Shown one piece after another: positions 20,154 through 29,239 of a stretch of 64,000 nucleotides of DNA. The stretch is taken from NCBI GenBank assembly GCA_963846855.1, contig CAWJXK010000008.1, positions 1,302,001-1,366,000 on the forward strand, written 5' to 3'. Source of the DNA: CAIWHR01 sp963846855 (lineage in GTDB: Bacteria > Pseudomonadota > Gammaproteobacteria > Burkholderiales > Casimicrobiaceae). Numbering within the stretch: position 1 is the first letter of the stretch; each line of letters starts with the position of its first letter. The notes below the pieces were generated by a model, which saw nothing but the letters and a program-made list of their open reading frames with translations, searched no databases and was not told the origin of the DNA. The position numbers and the translations under genes are program-made.

Positions 20154-21605
20154 TTACCACGGCAACGAATACGTCTTGGTGTTGGTAAAGCTCTTCATCG
20201 CTTCCTGCACGCCTTCCTTGTAACCCAGCCCCGAATCCTTGATCCCGCCGAACGGGGTGACTTCGAGCCGGTATCCCGGCACTTCCCAGACGTTCACGCT
20301 GCCGACCTCGAGTTCGCGCACGAACCGCATGATGTCGTCCAGCCGGTTGGTGCACACGGACGAGGACAGGCCGTAGGCGGTCGAATTGACGATCCGGAGG
20401 GCCTCGTCGACATCCTTGAACGTCATCACCGGAGACACCGGGCCGAACGTCTCGTGCCGGACGACGTCCATCTCCGGCCGGACGCGGTCGACGAGCGTCG
20501 GGGAATACAGCGCGCCCTTGCGCACGTTGCCATGCAAAAGCCGTGCCCCGCCGGCGACGGCGCCGTTGACGAGCGCCTCGAAGCGCTCCGCCGCGGCCTC
20601 GTCGATCACCGTGCCCATGTCCACCTTCGGATCCAGCGGATCGCCGTAGGTCCACGCTTTCGTCCGTGCGAGGAGGGCGTCGGTGAACGCTTCGGCGACC
20701 TTCTCGTGCACGAGGATCCGCTTGACCGCGGTGCAGCGCTGGCCCGAGTTCTTGTACGATCCGTTGGCCGCGAGCTCCGCCGCCCTGGCGACGTCGGCGT
20801 CGTCCATCACGATGATCGGATCGTTGCCGCCGAGCTCCAGTATCTGCCGCTTGTAGACCGCCTTCGCCGCGATGTATTTGCCGATCGGGACGCCGCCGGT
20901 GAAGGTGACGAGGTCGACGTCGGGATGGGTCAGGAGCTCGTCGGCGATCTCGCGTGGGTCGCCGGTGATCACCGACAGCATTTCCGGCGGCAGACCGGCT
21001 TCGTAGAGCACGTCGGCGAGCAGGATCGCGGAGAGAGGCGTCTTCTCCGTCGGCTTCAGCACCATCCGGTTGTTGGTCGCGACCGACGGCGCCACCTTGT
21101 GGATCACCTGGTTCAGCGGATGGTTGAACGGCGTGATCGCGACGATCGCGCCCAGCAGCGGCTCGCGCATCGTGTAGACGCGCCGTGCCTTGCCGTGGTG
21201 CGTGAGGTCGCAGGAAAACACCTGGCCGTCGTCGACCAGCGCCTGGTTCGCCGCGAACAGCAGCACGTCGGATGCCCGGCCGACTTCGTAGGCCGAATCC
21301 TTGAGGCAGAGCCCGGATTCCAGCGTGATTTGCCGCGCGATCTCGTCCCGGCGCGCCGCGATGATCTCGCCGGCACGCATGAGGATCCGGTAGCGCTCGT
21401 GCCGCGTGAGCTTCGGCCGGTATTGCTTCGCGATGGAGAGCGCGCGGCGGACGTCGTCCACGGTCGCTTTCGGCACGGTCGCGACGACCTCGCCCGTGTA
21501 CGGATAGCGCACCTCGACGACGCGGTCGCGATACACCTTCTCCCCGGCGATGCGCATCGCTTCGCGCCGCGGCGCATCGACGGCGCGGATGCTGGCGGCG
21601 CTCAT
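20154..21605 (-). CDS. phnY: phosphonoacetaldehyde dehydrogenase
   Basis: A 483-residue NAD(P)-dependent aldehyde dehydrogenase. The ELGGNDPIIVMDDAD motif carries the conserved Glu, and the catalytic Cys lies in GSYKNSGQRCTAVKRI near residue 290. The Rossmann glycines are in VTFTGGVPIGKYIAAKA. In context it oxidises phosphonoacetaldehyde to phosphonoacetate, the substrate of the hydrolase encoded immediately upstream. The ATG overlaps the phnA stop by four bases (ATGA). The specific substrate follows from the phnW/phnA context rather than from the sequence alone. Confidence 0.9.
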   Translation of the reverse strand: MSAASIRAVDAPRREAMRIAGEKVYRDRVVEVRYPYTGEVVATVPKATVDDVRRALSIAKQYRPKLTRHERYRILMRAGEIIAARRDEIARQITLESGLCLKDSAYEVGRASDVLLFAANQALVDDGQVFSCDLTHHGKARRVYTMREPLLGAIVAITPFNHPLNQVIHKVAPSVATNNRMVLKPTEKTPLSAILLADVLYEAGLPPEMLSVITGDPREIADELLTHPDVDLVTFTGGVPIGKYIAAKAVYKRQILELGGNDPIIVMDDADVARAAELAANGSYKNSGQRCTAVKRILVHEKVAEAFTDALLARTKAWTYGDPLDPKVDMGTVIDEAAAERFEALVNGAVAGGARLLHGNVRKGALYSPTLVDRVRPEMDVVRHETFGPVSPVMTFKDVDEALRIVNSTAYGLSSSVCTNRLDDIMRFVRELEVGSVNVWEVPGYRLEVTPFGGIKDSGLGYKEGVQEAMKSFTNTKTYSLPW

Positions 21606-22873
21606 GCGGCTGTCGTTCCGTTGAGCGCGAAGTCGAACACCTGATAGCTCTTCGGCGTCGCGACGGCCGCCTTCAGCTTGTATTCGTCGTTGAGCGGCCG
21701 GCTCAGGATCATCGGCACCTTCGCTTCCGCGACGCCGCCGTGCGTGCGCAGCCGGTGGCCCGCGAGGCCCGACAGGTCATGGTCGGCCTCCGAGGCGCCG
21801 ACGCAGACCTCCGCCGTCGCGATGACGACGACGTCCGCCTCGCGGTCCGGCGGGAGGTCATGCACGCGGCATGCGGTCGCCTTGTCCAGCACCGACTCGA
21901 TGCCCTCGAGGCCGCGGATCGCGTCGATGATCTCGCGCGGCGTCGCCTTGCCCTGGCACCAGACACGGACAAATCCGCCCAGCGCGCCGTGGTGAGCCAC
22001 GAACGCGTCGGTGATCGGGCAGATGACGCGGGCATCGCCCTTCCCGAATTTCGAATCGAGGACGTCCTGCAGCCAGATCACGTTCGGCGCGCCCTGTGCG
22101 TCCGACTTGTCGTTCATGCCGTGATCCGCGGTGAGCGCGACGGTCGCACCCAGCTCGGCGAGCCGGCCGAACCGCCGGTCGAGCTCCTGGTAGAAGCGGC
22201 GCGCTTCCGGCTCCGACGGCGCGTACTTGTGCTGCACGTAATCGGTGAGCGACAAGTACATGAGATCGCGCCGCGCCATCTCCAGCAGCTTGATCCCGGC
22301 GTCGAGCACGAACAGCGAGAGCTCCATCGAATACATGCCGGGCTGCTGCGCGCCGACGAGCTCGAGCACGTTCTCGATGCCGTTTGCCTCGAGCGTGCAC
22401 CGGTTCGCGAGCTCGGAGGAGAGGCTGACGTTGCCGTTGCCGACGTCGAGATCCTTGCCGAGCTGCCTGCGCAGCTTGTCCTTCGCCGTGATCGAGACCA
22501 CTTTGGCGCCGGCCTTCGCGAATTGCGCGAGGATCGTGTCGCCGCGCAGGAGCTCGGGCCCGGTCATCACGACCGCCTCGCCGGTCGCCGTGTCGAGGTA
22601 GTAGTTTCCGGAGATCCCGTGCTTCGACGCCGGCGTGCCGGTGATGATCGACATGTTGTTGGGACAGGTGAAGCTCGGCACCGTGCCGTCGGCGACCGTC
22701 GCGAATCCCTGCGTGATGAACCGCGCGATGTTGGGGATGCTGCCGTCGGCCAGGAACTGGCGCAGGTACGCGGGATCGCCGCCGTCGATGCACACGACGA
22801 CGACCGGCTGCGTCGGCCATCGGTAGGCGACGCCGTTGACGTCGACGGAGGGTCTGGTCCGGGCGGGGCTCAT
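21602..22873 (-). CDS. phnA: phosphonoacetate hydrolase
   Basis: About 423 residues of the alkaline phosphatase superfamily. It cleaves phosphonoacetate to acetate and phosphate using two zinc ions. Visible metal and nucleophile sites are CIDGGDPAYL near the N terminus, the Thr nucleophile region FTCPNNMSIITGTPASKHG, and TADHGMNDK further on. I chose the ATG at 22873 (MSPARTRP), just before the conserved VNGVAYRWPTQPVVVV; an ATG at 22921 is an alternative. It is co-transcribed with phnY. Confidence 0.93.
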   Translation of the reverse strand: MSPARTRPSVDVNGVAYRWPTQPVVVVCIDGGDPAYLRQFLADGSIPNIARFITQGFATVADGTVPSFTCPNNMSIITGTPASKHGISGNYYLDTATGEAVVMTGPELLRGDTILAQFAKAGAKVVSITAKDKLRRQLGKDLDVGNGNVSLSSELANRCTLEANGIENVLELVGAQQPGMYSMELSLFVLDAGIKLLEMARRDLMYLSLTDYVQHKYAPSEPEARRFYQELDRRFGRLAELGATVALTADHGMNDKSDAQGAPNVIWLQDVLDSKFGKGDARVICPITDAFVAHHGALGGFVRVWCQGKATPREIIDAIRGLEGIESVLDKATACRVHDLPPDREADVVVIATAEVCVGASEADHDLSGLAGHRLRTHGGVAEAKVPMILSRPLNDEYKLKAAVATPKSYQVFDFALNGTTAA

Positions 22874-22930
22874 CGTGCGTTCGGTTCTTTTTCCGGAAGT
22901 CGTGCCGGGCGCGCCATGCATGCGCGCCGA

Positions 22931-23695
22931 TCAGGGGGAGCGGGATGGGGTGGCGGCGAGCGCTGCGTGCAGACGCTCGCGACTGTCGAGGACGTGCTCG
23001 CGCAGTAGCCGCTCGGCGAGTGCCGCATCGCCGCGCGCGACGGCGTCGACGATCGCCTCGTGGTCCTTGGTCGAAATGGGGATGTTCTCCGCGTTGCGGG
23101 CGAGAGTCTCGCGTCGGTAGAGGTTCAATTCGTTGACGATCCGACGGTAATTGGATACCAGCGCGCGGTTGCCCGCCGCTTCGGCGAGCACGTCGTGGAA
23201 TTCGAGGTTCAGCGGGAAATACGCGTCCGCGCTGCGCATACGGCCGATCACCTGCATCCGGCGGACGATGTCGCGCAGCCTCGCGAGCTGCGCGGCCTCG
23301 ATGCGCTGCGCCGCGAGCCGCCCGATGAGGCCGTCGAGCGCCGCCCGCACCTCGTAAATCTCGTTGGCCTCCTCGATCGACACCTGGCGGACGAACACGC
23401 CGCGATTCTTCTCGGTGCGCACGAGGCCGGCCTGCTCGAGAGCGCGAAACGCCTCGCGCACCGGTCCGCGCGAGACGCCGAGCATCTCGGCGATCGATTC
23501 CTCGTTGAGCTTCGCGCCGGCCACGAGATCGCCCGCGACGATCATCCGCTCGAGCTCGTGCGCGACGAGCGTGGGCAGCGAATTCGACTGCAGGAGCGCG
23601 ATGGCGTTGGCCGGGGCCGCGGCCTTGCGCGCGGCGCGGCGCGGCACGGCGGCGGCGGTCCGCGCGCGCTGGGTGGCGGAGACCGATTTCAGCAT
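22931..23695 (-). CDS. GntR-family (FCD domain) transcriptional regulator of the phosphonate genes
   Basis: 254 residues. After a basic N-terminal extension, the winged helix-turn-helix occupies about residues 40-105 (LERMIVAGDLVAGAKLNEES, GVSRGPVREAFRALEQAGLV). The FCD ligand-binding domain covers residues 115-245 (YEVRAALDGLIGRLA, NLEFHDVLAEAAGN, DHEAIVDAVARGDAALAERL). It resembles regulators called PhnR beside AEP genes. It is transcribed away from the AEP importer across a 305-base region that contains a matching palindrome. It likely represses both directions until a pathway intermediate binds. Confidence 0.88.
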   Translation of the reverse strand: MLKSVSATQRARTAAAVPRRAARKAAAPANAIALLQSNSLPTLVAHELERMIVAGDLVAGAKLNEESIAEMLGVSRGPVREAFRALEQAGLVRTEKNRGVFVRQVSIEEANEIYEVRAALDGLIGRLAAQRIEAAQLARLRDIVRRMQVIGRMRSADAYFPLNLEFHDVLAEAAGNRALVSNYRRIVNELNLYRRETLARNAENIPISTKDHEAIVDAVARGDAALAERLLREHVLDSRERLHAALAATPSRSP

Positions 23696-23722
23696 CTTGG
23701 GATCAGACCACGCGAAGTGTAG

Positions 23723-23734
23723 ATTGTCAACAAT
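23723..23734. promoter_or_regulatory. candidate GntR operator palindrome
   Basis: ATTGT-CA-ACAAT is a perfect 12-base inverted repeat fitting the general GT-n-AC pattern of GntR/FCD operators. It lies 28 bases upstream of the regulator's start codon, in the 305-base divergent region 23696-24000. A related half-site, TGACAAT (23982-23988), lies just before the ribosome-binding AAGGAG of the binding-protein gene. I see nothing else recognisable in that region. Confidence 0.55.
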
Positions 23735-24000
23735 ATGCAAAACAGGGAAATGGTGTCCACGCAGGGGGATGCGGCAGCCGCGTGCGAGCGCTACGCTGAT
23801 CACACAGGTGTCCGGGCCGACCGCGGTCATCGCGCCGACATCTGCCGCACGCAAGATGCCGGAATGCACGCGCGCGCAGGCCCGAGATCGGTTGCCCGCC
23901 GGGTTGCCGCGGCGTAGCATGCGACGCCACGGAGGCGACGGCCCGACTGCCGCCGGAAATCGTTCTCGTCACGCCGATCAATGACAATCAAGGAGACCCG

Positions 24001-25026
24001 ATGAAATCGTTCCGCAATTTCTGCTGGCTTCTCGCGCTCGCCGCGGGCGTCGCGCTTCCGGCCGCCGCCCAGAAGACCGAGCTGCTGGTCTACACGGCGC
24101 TCGAGACCGACCAGATCAAGGCGTACGAAGACGCATTCAAGAAGGCCTATCCGAATATCGACATCAAGTGGGTGCGCGATTCCACCGGCATCATCACGGC
24201 GAAGATCCTCGCGGAAAAGGCGAATCCGCAGGCCGACGTCGTCATGGGTCTCGCCGCCTCGAGCCTCGTGCTGTTCGACGTCGACGGGATGCTCCTGCCG
24301 TACGCGCCGAAGAATCTCGCGGCGATCGCGCACCAATACCGTGACGCGAAGAACCCGCCGGCCTGGTTCGGCATGGACGTCTGGGGCGCGACCGTATGCT
24401 TCAACACGGTCGAGGCCGCGAAGCAGGGCCTGCCGAAGCCCGAGACATGGAAGGATCTGACCAAACCGGTGTACAAGGGCAAGATCGTGATGCCGAATCC
24501 GGCGTCGTCCGGCACGGGCTTCTTCGACGTGACCGCGTGGCTGCAGCTGTTCGGCGAGACCGACGGCTGGAAGTACATGGACGCGTTGCACGAGAACATC
24601 GCGCAGTACACCCATTCGGGCAGCAAGCCCTGCGTCCAGGCCGGCAGCGGCGAGTTCCCGATCGGGATTTCGTTTGAATACCGCGCCAACACGATCAAGG
24701 CGAAGGGCGGTCCGATCGACCTCATTTTCCCGAAGGAAGGTCTGGGCTGGGATCTCGAGGCCGTCGGGATCATGAAGAATACCAAGAAGCTCGATGCGGC
24801 GAAGCAGTTCGCCGACTGGACGTCGTCGAAGGAAGCGAACGAGCTCTATGCCGCCAATTTCGCGATCGTCGCGATTCCGGGCATCGCGAAGCCACTGCCG
24901 AACATCCCGGCGGATTACGAGAAGCGCCTGGTGAAGAACGACTTCGCATGGGCCGCGAAGAATCGCGAAAAGATCCTCGCCGAATGGACGAAGCGCTACG
25001 ACTCGAAGTCGGAGCCGAAGAAGTAG
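24001..25026 (+). CDS. 2-aminoethylphosphonate-type ABC transporter, periplasmic binding protein
   Basis: 341 residues with a signal peptide ending LPAAAQKT. It belongs to the iron(III)/AEP extracellular binding-protein family, with the opening strand LLVYTALETDQIKAYEDAFKK. The segment ASGLAASSLVLFD-like and PNPASSGTGFFD help form the ligand cleft. The family includes ferric-iron binders. The tyrosine pair typical of iron coordination is not obvious, and the adjoining phnW makes AEP the better assignment. A strong AAGGAG ribosome-binding site precedes the ATG. Confidence 0.87.
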   Translation: MKSFRNFCWLLALAAGVALPAAAQKTELLVYTALETDQIKAYEDAFKKAYPNIDIKWVRDSTGIITAKILAEKANPQADVVMGLAASSLVLFDVDGMLLPYAPKNLAAIAHQYRDAKNPPAWFGMDVWGATVCFNTVEAAKQGLPKPETWKDLTKPVYKGKIVMPNPASSGTGFFDVTAWLQLFGETDGWKYMDALHENIAQYTHSGSKPCVQAGSGEFPIGISFEYRANTIKAKGGPIDLIFPKEGLGWDLEAVGIMKNTKKLDAAKQFADWTSSKEANELYAANFAIVAIPGIAKPLPNIPADYEKRLVKNDFAWAAKNREKILAEWTKRYDSKSEPKK

Positions 25027-25028
25027 GC

Positions 25029-25073
25029 GGGCGATCGCGGTCGCGCTCCGCTTTCGGGCGGAGCGCGTCGCCC
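25029..25073 (+). other. intercistronic stem-loop between binding-protein and ATPase genes
   Basis: An inner stem pairs CGCGCTCCG (25042-25050) with CGGAGCGCG (25059-25067) around an eight-base loop. An outer stem pairs GGGCGA (25029-25034) with TCGCCC (25068-25073). There is no T-run, so it is not a typical terminator. Such structures commonly stabilise the upstream binding-protein mRNA so that it is made in excess over the ATPase and permease. Confidence 0.55.
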
Positions 25074-25075
25074 GA

Positions 25076-26173
25076 ATGATGGGAGGTTTCTCCACAGTGG
25101 CGCCCGGCGACTCTTATCTCGAACTCCGCAACATCCGCAAGACCTTCGGCCGCTTCGAGGCGCTCAAGTCCATCTCCCTCTCGGTCGGTCGGGGCGACCT
25201 GATCGTTTTCCTGGGACCTTCCGGCTGCGGCAAGACGACGTTGCTGCGCATCATCGCCGGGCTGGAGATCCAGGACGCCGGCACGGTGATCCAGGACGGT
25301 CGCGACATCTCGCGGCTGCCGGCGATCCGGCGCGATTACGGGATCGTCTTCCAGTCCTACGCGCTCTTCCCGAATCTCACCATCTACGACAACGTCGCAT
25401 ACGGCCTCGTCAATCGCCGGCAAAGCCGCGAATCGATCCGGATGCGTGTCGACGAGCTGCTGGCGCTGGTGGGCTTGCGGGCCGAGGGCGAGAAATATCC
25501 CGGCCAGCTCTCTGGCGGGCAGCAGCAGCGGATTGCGCTCGCGCGCGCGCTCGCGCCGGCGCCGGGCCTCCTTCTGCTCGACGAGCCGCTGTCGGCGCTG
25601 GACGCGCTGGAGCGCGTTCGTCTGCGCGGCGAGATTCGTTCGCTGCAGCAGCGCCTCGGCGTCACGACCGTCATGGTGACCCACGACCAGGAGGAGGCAT
25701 TGTCGATGGCGGACCGCATCGTGGTGATGAACCATGGATGCATCGACCAGGTCGGCACGCCTCGCGAAATCTACGAGAGCCCTCTGACCCCGTTCGTTGC
25801 CGATTTCATCGGCAAGGTCAACGTCATCGCCGCGATCGCCGAAGGCGGCGGGCGATTCAGGGTGGGCGGACTTTCCCTCGATGTCGCGCGGCCTGACGTG
25901 GCCACCGGGACTGCGGTGAAGATCTATCTGCGCCCCGAGGACGTCGCGATCAGCGTGAACGGCGCGCGCCCCGACTTCGCGAACTCGCTCGCTGGCAAGG
26001 TTGCGAAGGTCGAGTTTCTCGGGGCTTTCTGCCTCGTCGGCTTGCAGCTCGACGGCGGCGGGTCGTCGCTGATCGCCAATGTGCCGCGTCAGCAGGTCGA
26101 CGCCGGTGGCATCACGCCGGGCGCTCCGGTGACCGTGGGGCTGCCGCCCGCGGCCATGCACATCCTCGGCTAG
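25076..26173 (+). CDS. 2-aminoethylphosphonate-type ABC transporter, ATP-binding protein
   Basis: 365 residues. Walker A is FLGPSGCGKTT near residue 48, the Q-loop is FQSYALFPNLTI, the signature is LSGGQQQR, Walker B is LLLLDEPLSALD, and the switch His is in VTHDQEEALSMADR. A C-terminal TOBE-like domain (about residues 280-360) is typical of importers with an extra regulatory domain. It is five bases upstream of the permease gene. Confidence 0.9.
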   Translation: MMGGFSTVAPGDSYLELRNIRKTFGRFEALKSISLSVGRGDLIVFLGPSGCGKTTLLRIIAGLEIQDAGTVIQDGRDISRLPAIRRDYGIVFQSYALFPNLTIYDNVAYGLVNRRQSRESIRMRVDELLALVGLRAEGEKYPGQLSGGQQQRIALARALAPAPGLLLLDEPLSALDALERVRLRGEIRSLQQRLGVTTVMVTHDQEEALSMADRIVVMNHGCIDQVGTPREIYESPLTPFVADFIGKVNVIAAIAEGGGRFRVGGLSLDVARPDVATGTAVKIYLRPEDVAISVNGARPDFANSLAGKVAKVEFLGAFCLVGLQLDGGGSSLIANVPRQQVDAGGITPGAPVTVGLPPAAMHILG

Positions 26174-26177
26174 CGCC

Positions 26178-27902
26178 ATGGCGACTGCGGCGACCGCGCT
26201 GCCCGCCCTGGGCGTACCGCCGGTGAAAGCGCGAGTGCACTGGCACGACCGCCTCGCGCAGGGCATGCTGCTCGCGGGCTGCGGTGCCCTCGCCTTGTTC
26301 CTGCTCGCCCCGCTGGGGGCAATTCTCGTCAAGAGCGTGCAGGACCGGAGCGGAGCATTCGTCGGGCTGCTGCAGTTTCGCGAATACTTCGGCACGCCGG
26401 CGCTCAACCAGTCGATCTGGAACACCCTGTGGGTGGCGCTCGCGGTGACGGCGCTCACCGTACCCCTGGCCTTCACGTACGCCTATGCGCTGACGCGCTC
26501 GTGCATGCCCGGCCGGTCGCTGTTCCGCGTCCTCGCGCTCACACCGATTCTCGCCCCTTCGTTGCTCGCGGCGATCTCGTTCATCCAGTGGTTCGGCAAC
26601 CAGGGTCTGCTCAAGAGCCTGCTGGGCGGAGCATCAGTCTACGGCCCCATCGGCATCATTATGAGTGCCGTCTATGCGACCTTTCCGCATGCGCTGATGA
26701 TCATCCTCACCGCGCTCCTGCTGGCGGACGGCCGGTTGTACGAAGCCGCCGAGTCGCTGCGGACCTCCGCGTGGCGAAAATTCTTCACGATTACCCTGCC
26801 CGGAGCCAAGTACGGCCTGGTAAGCGCCGCGATGGTGGTGTTCTCGTACACGGTGAGCGATTTCGGCATTCCGAAGGTCATCGGAGGCAATTTCAACGTG
26901 CTCGCGGTCGACATCTACAAGCAGGTCGTGGGCCAGCAGAATTTCAACAAGGGCGCGGTCGTGAGCTTCGTGCTGCTGCTGCCTGTGCTGGTCGCATTCG
27001 TGGTCGACTGGCGGATGCAAGGGAGGCTGCAGGCTCAGTTCTCGGCGCGCGCCGTGCCATTCGTTCCGAAGCGGCGCCGCGGGTTCGACACTGCGATGCT
27101 CGCCTTCTGCCTCATCGTCTCGGGGCTGCTGCTCGCCGTGCTGGGCATGGCGGTATGGACGTCGCTGATCAAGTTCTGGCCGTATGACCTTTCACTCTCG
27201 TTCCATCATTACAGCTACGGGCTTGTGGATGGCGGCGTGTTCACGGCGTACGTCAACAGCGTCAAGATGGCGCTGGCCGCGGCATCGGTCGGCACGTTCG
27301 TCGTTTTCGGCATCGCCTACCTGCTCGAGAAGACACGCGGCGCGGAAGCCGTCAAGTCCGCGGTACGGCTGCTGGCCGCCATTCCGATGGGCGTTCCGGG
27401 AATGGTGCTCGGCCTCGGCTACATCCTCTTCTTCAACCACCCCGACAATCCGCTCAACTTCCTCTATGGCACGCTCGCGATGCTCGTCATCTCGACGATC
27501 GTGCACTACTACACGTCAAGCCATCTCACCGCGGTGACGGCGCTCAAATCGATGGATTCCGAGTTCGAGGCGGTGTCGGCGTCGCTCAAGGTGCCGTTCT
27601 ACAAGACGTTCCACCGTGTCACGGTCCCGGTCTGCCTGCCTGCAATCCTCGACATCGGACGCTATCTGTTCGTGAACGCGATGGTGACCATTTCGGCCGT
27701 CGTCTTCCTCTACGGGCCGCACAGCCGGCTCGCGTCGATTGCCGTGCTCGATCTCGACGATGCGGGCGACATCGGCCCCGCGGCGGCGATGGCCACGCTG
27801 ATCGTCGCGAGCTCGACGATCGTCTGCCTCCTGTACGCGCTCGTCACGCGGGTGCTGCTGACGCGCACGCAGGCATGGCGCAAGCCGGTGACGACGGCTT
27901 GA
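26178..27902 (+). CDS. 2-aminoethylphosphonate-type ABC transporter, double permease
   Basis: 574 residues with about 12 transmembrane helices. It consists of two fused inner-membrane permease domains, each with an EAA-type loop that contacts the ATPase (EAAESLRTSAWRKFFTITLPG in the first half; EFEAVSASLKVPFYKTFHRV in the second). This one-chain arrangement is usual for AEP and ferric transporters of this family. It lies in the operon with the binding protein and ATPase, upstream of phnW. Confidence 0.9.
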   Translation: MATAATALPALGVPPVKARVHWHDRLAQGMLLAGCGALALFLLAPLGAILVKSVQDRSGAFVGLLQFREYFGTPALNQSIWNTLWVALAVTALTVPLAFTYAYALTRSCMPGRSLFRVLALTPILAPSLLAAISFIQWFGNQGLLKSLLGGASVYGPIGIIMSAVYATFPHALMIILTALLLADGRLYEAAESLRTSAWRKFFTITLPGAKYGLVSAAMVVFSYTVSDFGIPKVIGGNFNVLAVDIYKQVVGQQNFNKGAVVSFVLLLPVLVAFVVDWRMQGRLQAQFSARAVPFVPKRRRGFDTAMLAFCLIVSGLLLAVLGMAVWTSLIKFWPYDLSLSFHHYSYGLVDGGVFTAYVNSVKMALAAASVGTFVVFGIAYLLEKTRGAEAVKSAVRLLAAIPMGVPGMVLGLGYILFFNHPDNPLNFLYGTLAMLVISTIVHYYTSSHLTAVTALKSMDSEFEAVSASLKVPFYKTFHRVTVPVCLPAILDIGRYLFVNAMVTISAVVFLYGPHSRLASIAVLDLDDAGDIGPAAAMATLIVASSTIVCLLYALVTRVLLTRTQAWRKPVTTA

Positions 27903-27986
27903 GGGATCGGCGAGACTGGCGGAAAATCGGGGCATGCCGACGATTGTTCCGCAGCAAGCGTTGCATGAAAACCACCGGAGCCGACG

Positions 27987-29135
27987 ATGACCCTCTTTTC
28001 CCGTGATCCGATCCTGCTGACGCCGGGACCGCTGACGACGTCGCTCGCGACCAAGTCGGCAATGCTGCGTGACTGGGGCTCGTGGGACGCGGCGTTCAAC
28101 GCCGTCACCGCGGACCTGCGGCGCAAGCTGGTCGCGATCATTCACGGCGAGGCGACGCACGTCTGCGTGCCGATGCAGGGCAGCGGGACGTTCTCGGTCG
28201 AGGGCGCCGTCAACACACTGGTGCCGCGCGATGGCCATGTGCTGGTGCTGATCAATGGCGCCTACGGCACCCGGATGGCGAAGCTCACCAGGATGATGGG
28301 ACGTACGCTCTCGACGTTCGAGACCGCCGAGGACGTGCCGACCACCCCCGAGGACGTCGACCGGCTGCTCGCCGCCGACGCGTCGATCACGCACGTCGGC
28401 CTCGTCCATTGCGAGACGTCGACCGGAATCCTCAACCCGTTGCGCGAGATCGCGGCCGTCGTGCAGAAGCATGGGCGACGCCTCATCGTCGATGCGATGA
28501 GCTCGTTCGCGGCGATCGAGATCGACGCGCGGACCACACCCTTCGACGCCCTGATCGCCGCCTCGGGAAAATGCGTCGAAGGCCCTCCCGGCATGGGATT
28601 CGTGCTCGTGCGTCGCGGCGTGCTGGAACAATGCGCCGGCAACTCGTCGTCGCTGGCGCTCGACCTGCACGACCAGTGGGAATACATGGAGCGGACCACG
28701 CAGTGGCGCTACACGCCGCCGACGCACGTGATGATCGCGCTCAACGCTGCGCTCGACCAGCTGATCGCCGAAGGTGGACAGCCGGCACGGCACGCGCGCT
28801 ATGCGCGGAACTGCGCGACGCTGCTGACGGGGATGGCCGAGCTCGGTTTCCGGCCCTTCCTGAAGGCCGACATCCAGGCGCCGATCATCGTTACGTTCCA
28901 CGCTCCGGTCGACCCGGCGTACACGTTCAAGCGGTTCTACGAATGCGTGCGCGACAAGGGCTTCGTCCTGTATCCCGGCAAGCTCACCAAGGTCGAGACA
29001 TTCCGCGTCGGCTGCATCGGCGCGATCGGGCCCGACGAGATGCGCCAGGCGGTCAATGCCGTGCGCGACACGCTCGCGGAGATGGGCATCCGCGACGTGA
29101 GCTCGCGGCCCGCCGCCACGCGGGCGGCCGCGTAG
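27987..29135 (+). CDS. phnW: 2-aminoethylphosphonate--pyruvate transaminase
   Basis: A 382-residue class V PLP aminotransferase. It starts LLTPGPLTTSLATKSAMLRDWGSWD, a PhnW hallmark. The PLP Asp region is IVDAMSSFAAIEID, and the PLP Lys is in ASGKCVEGPPGMGF. It converts AEP plus pyruvate to phosphonoacetaldehyde plus alanine. It follows the importer after 84 bases, so uptake and the first catabolic step are probably co-expressed, with phnY and phnA encoded divergently. Confidence 0.94.
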   Translation: MTLFSRDPILLTPGPLTTSLATKSAMLRDWGSWDAAFNAVTADLRRKLVAIIHGEATHVCVPMQGSGTFSVEGAVNTLVPRDGHVLVLINGAYGTRMAKLTRMMGRTLSTFETAEDVPTTPEDVDRLLAADASITHVGLVHCETSTGILNPLREIAAVVQKHGRRLIVDAMSSFAAIEIDARTTPFDALIAASGKCVEGPPGMGFVLVRRGVLEQCAGNSSSLALDLHDQWEYMERTTQWRYTPPTHVMIALNAALDQLIAEGGQPARHARYARNCATLLTGMAELGFRPFLKADIQAPIIVTFHAPVDPAYTFKRFYECVRDKGFVLYPGKLTKVETFRVGCIGAIGPDEMRQAVNAVRDTLAEMGIRDVSSRPAATRAAA

Positions 29136-29239
29136 GGTCTCCGGTCCGCTACTGCTGCGGCACGACGCGCGCGTCGTACCCGGAGCCCTCGACGTAGGCT
29201 CGCATGCCCGGGCGCAGCGCAGGATTGACGGGCTGCGTG

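Noticed and set aside
24001..27902. Ferric-iron (Fbp/Afu-type) ABC importer
   Set aside because: The family is shared with iron uptake, but phnW follows directly and phnA/phnY are divergent. Obvious iron-liganding tyrosine pairs were not seen.
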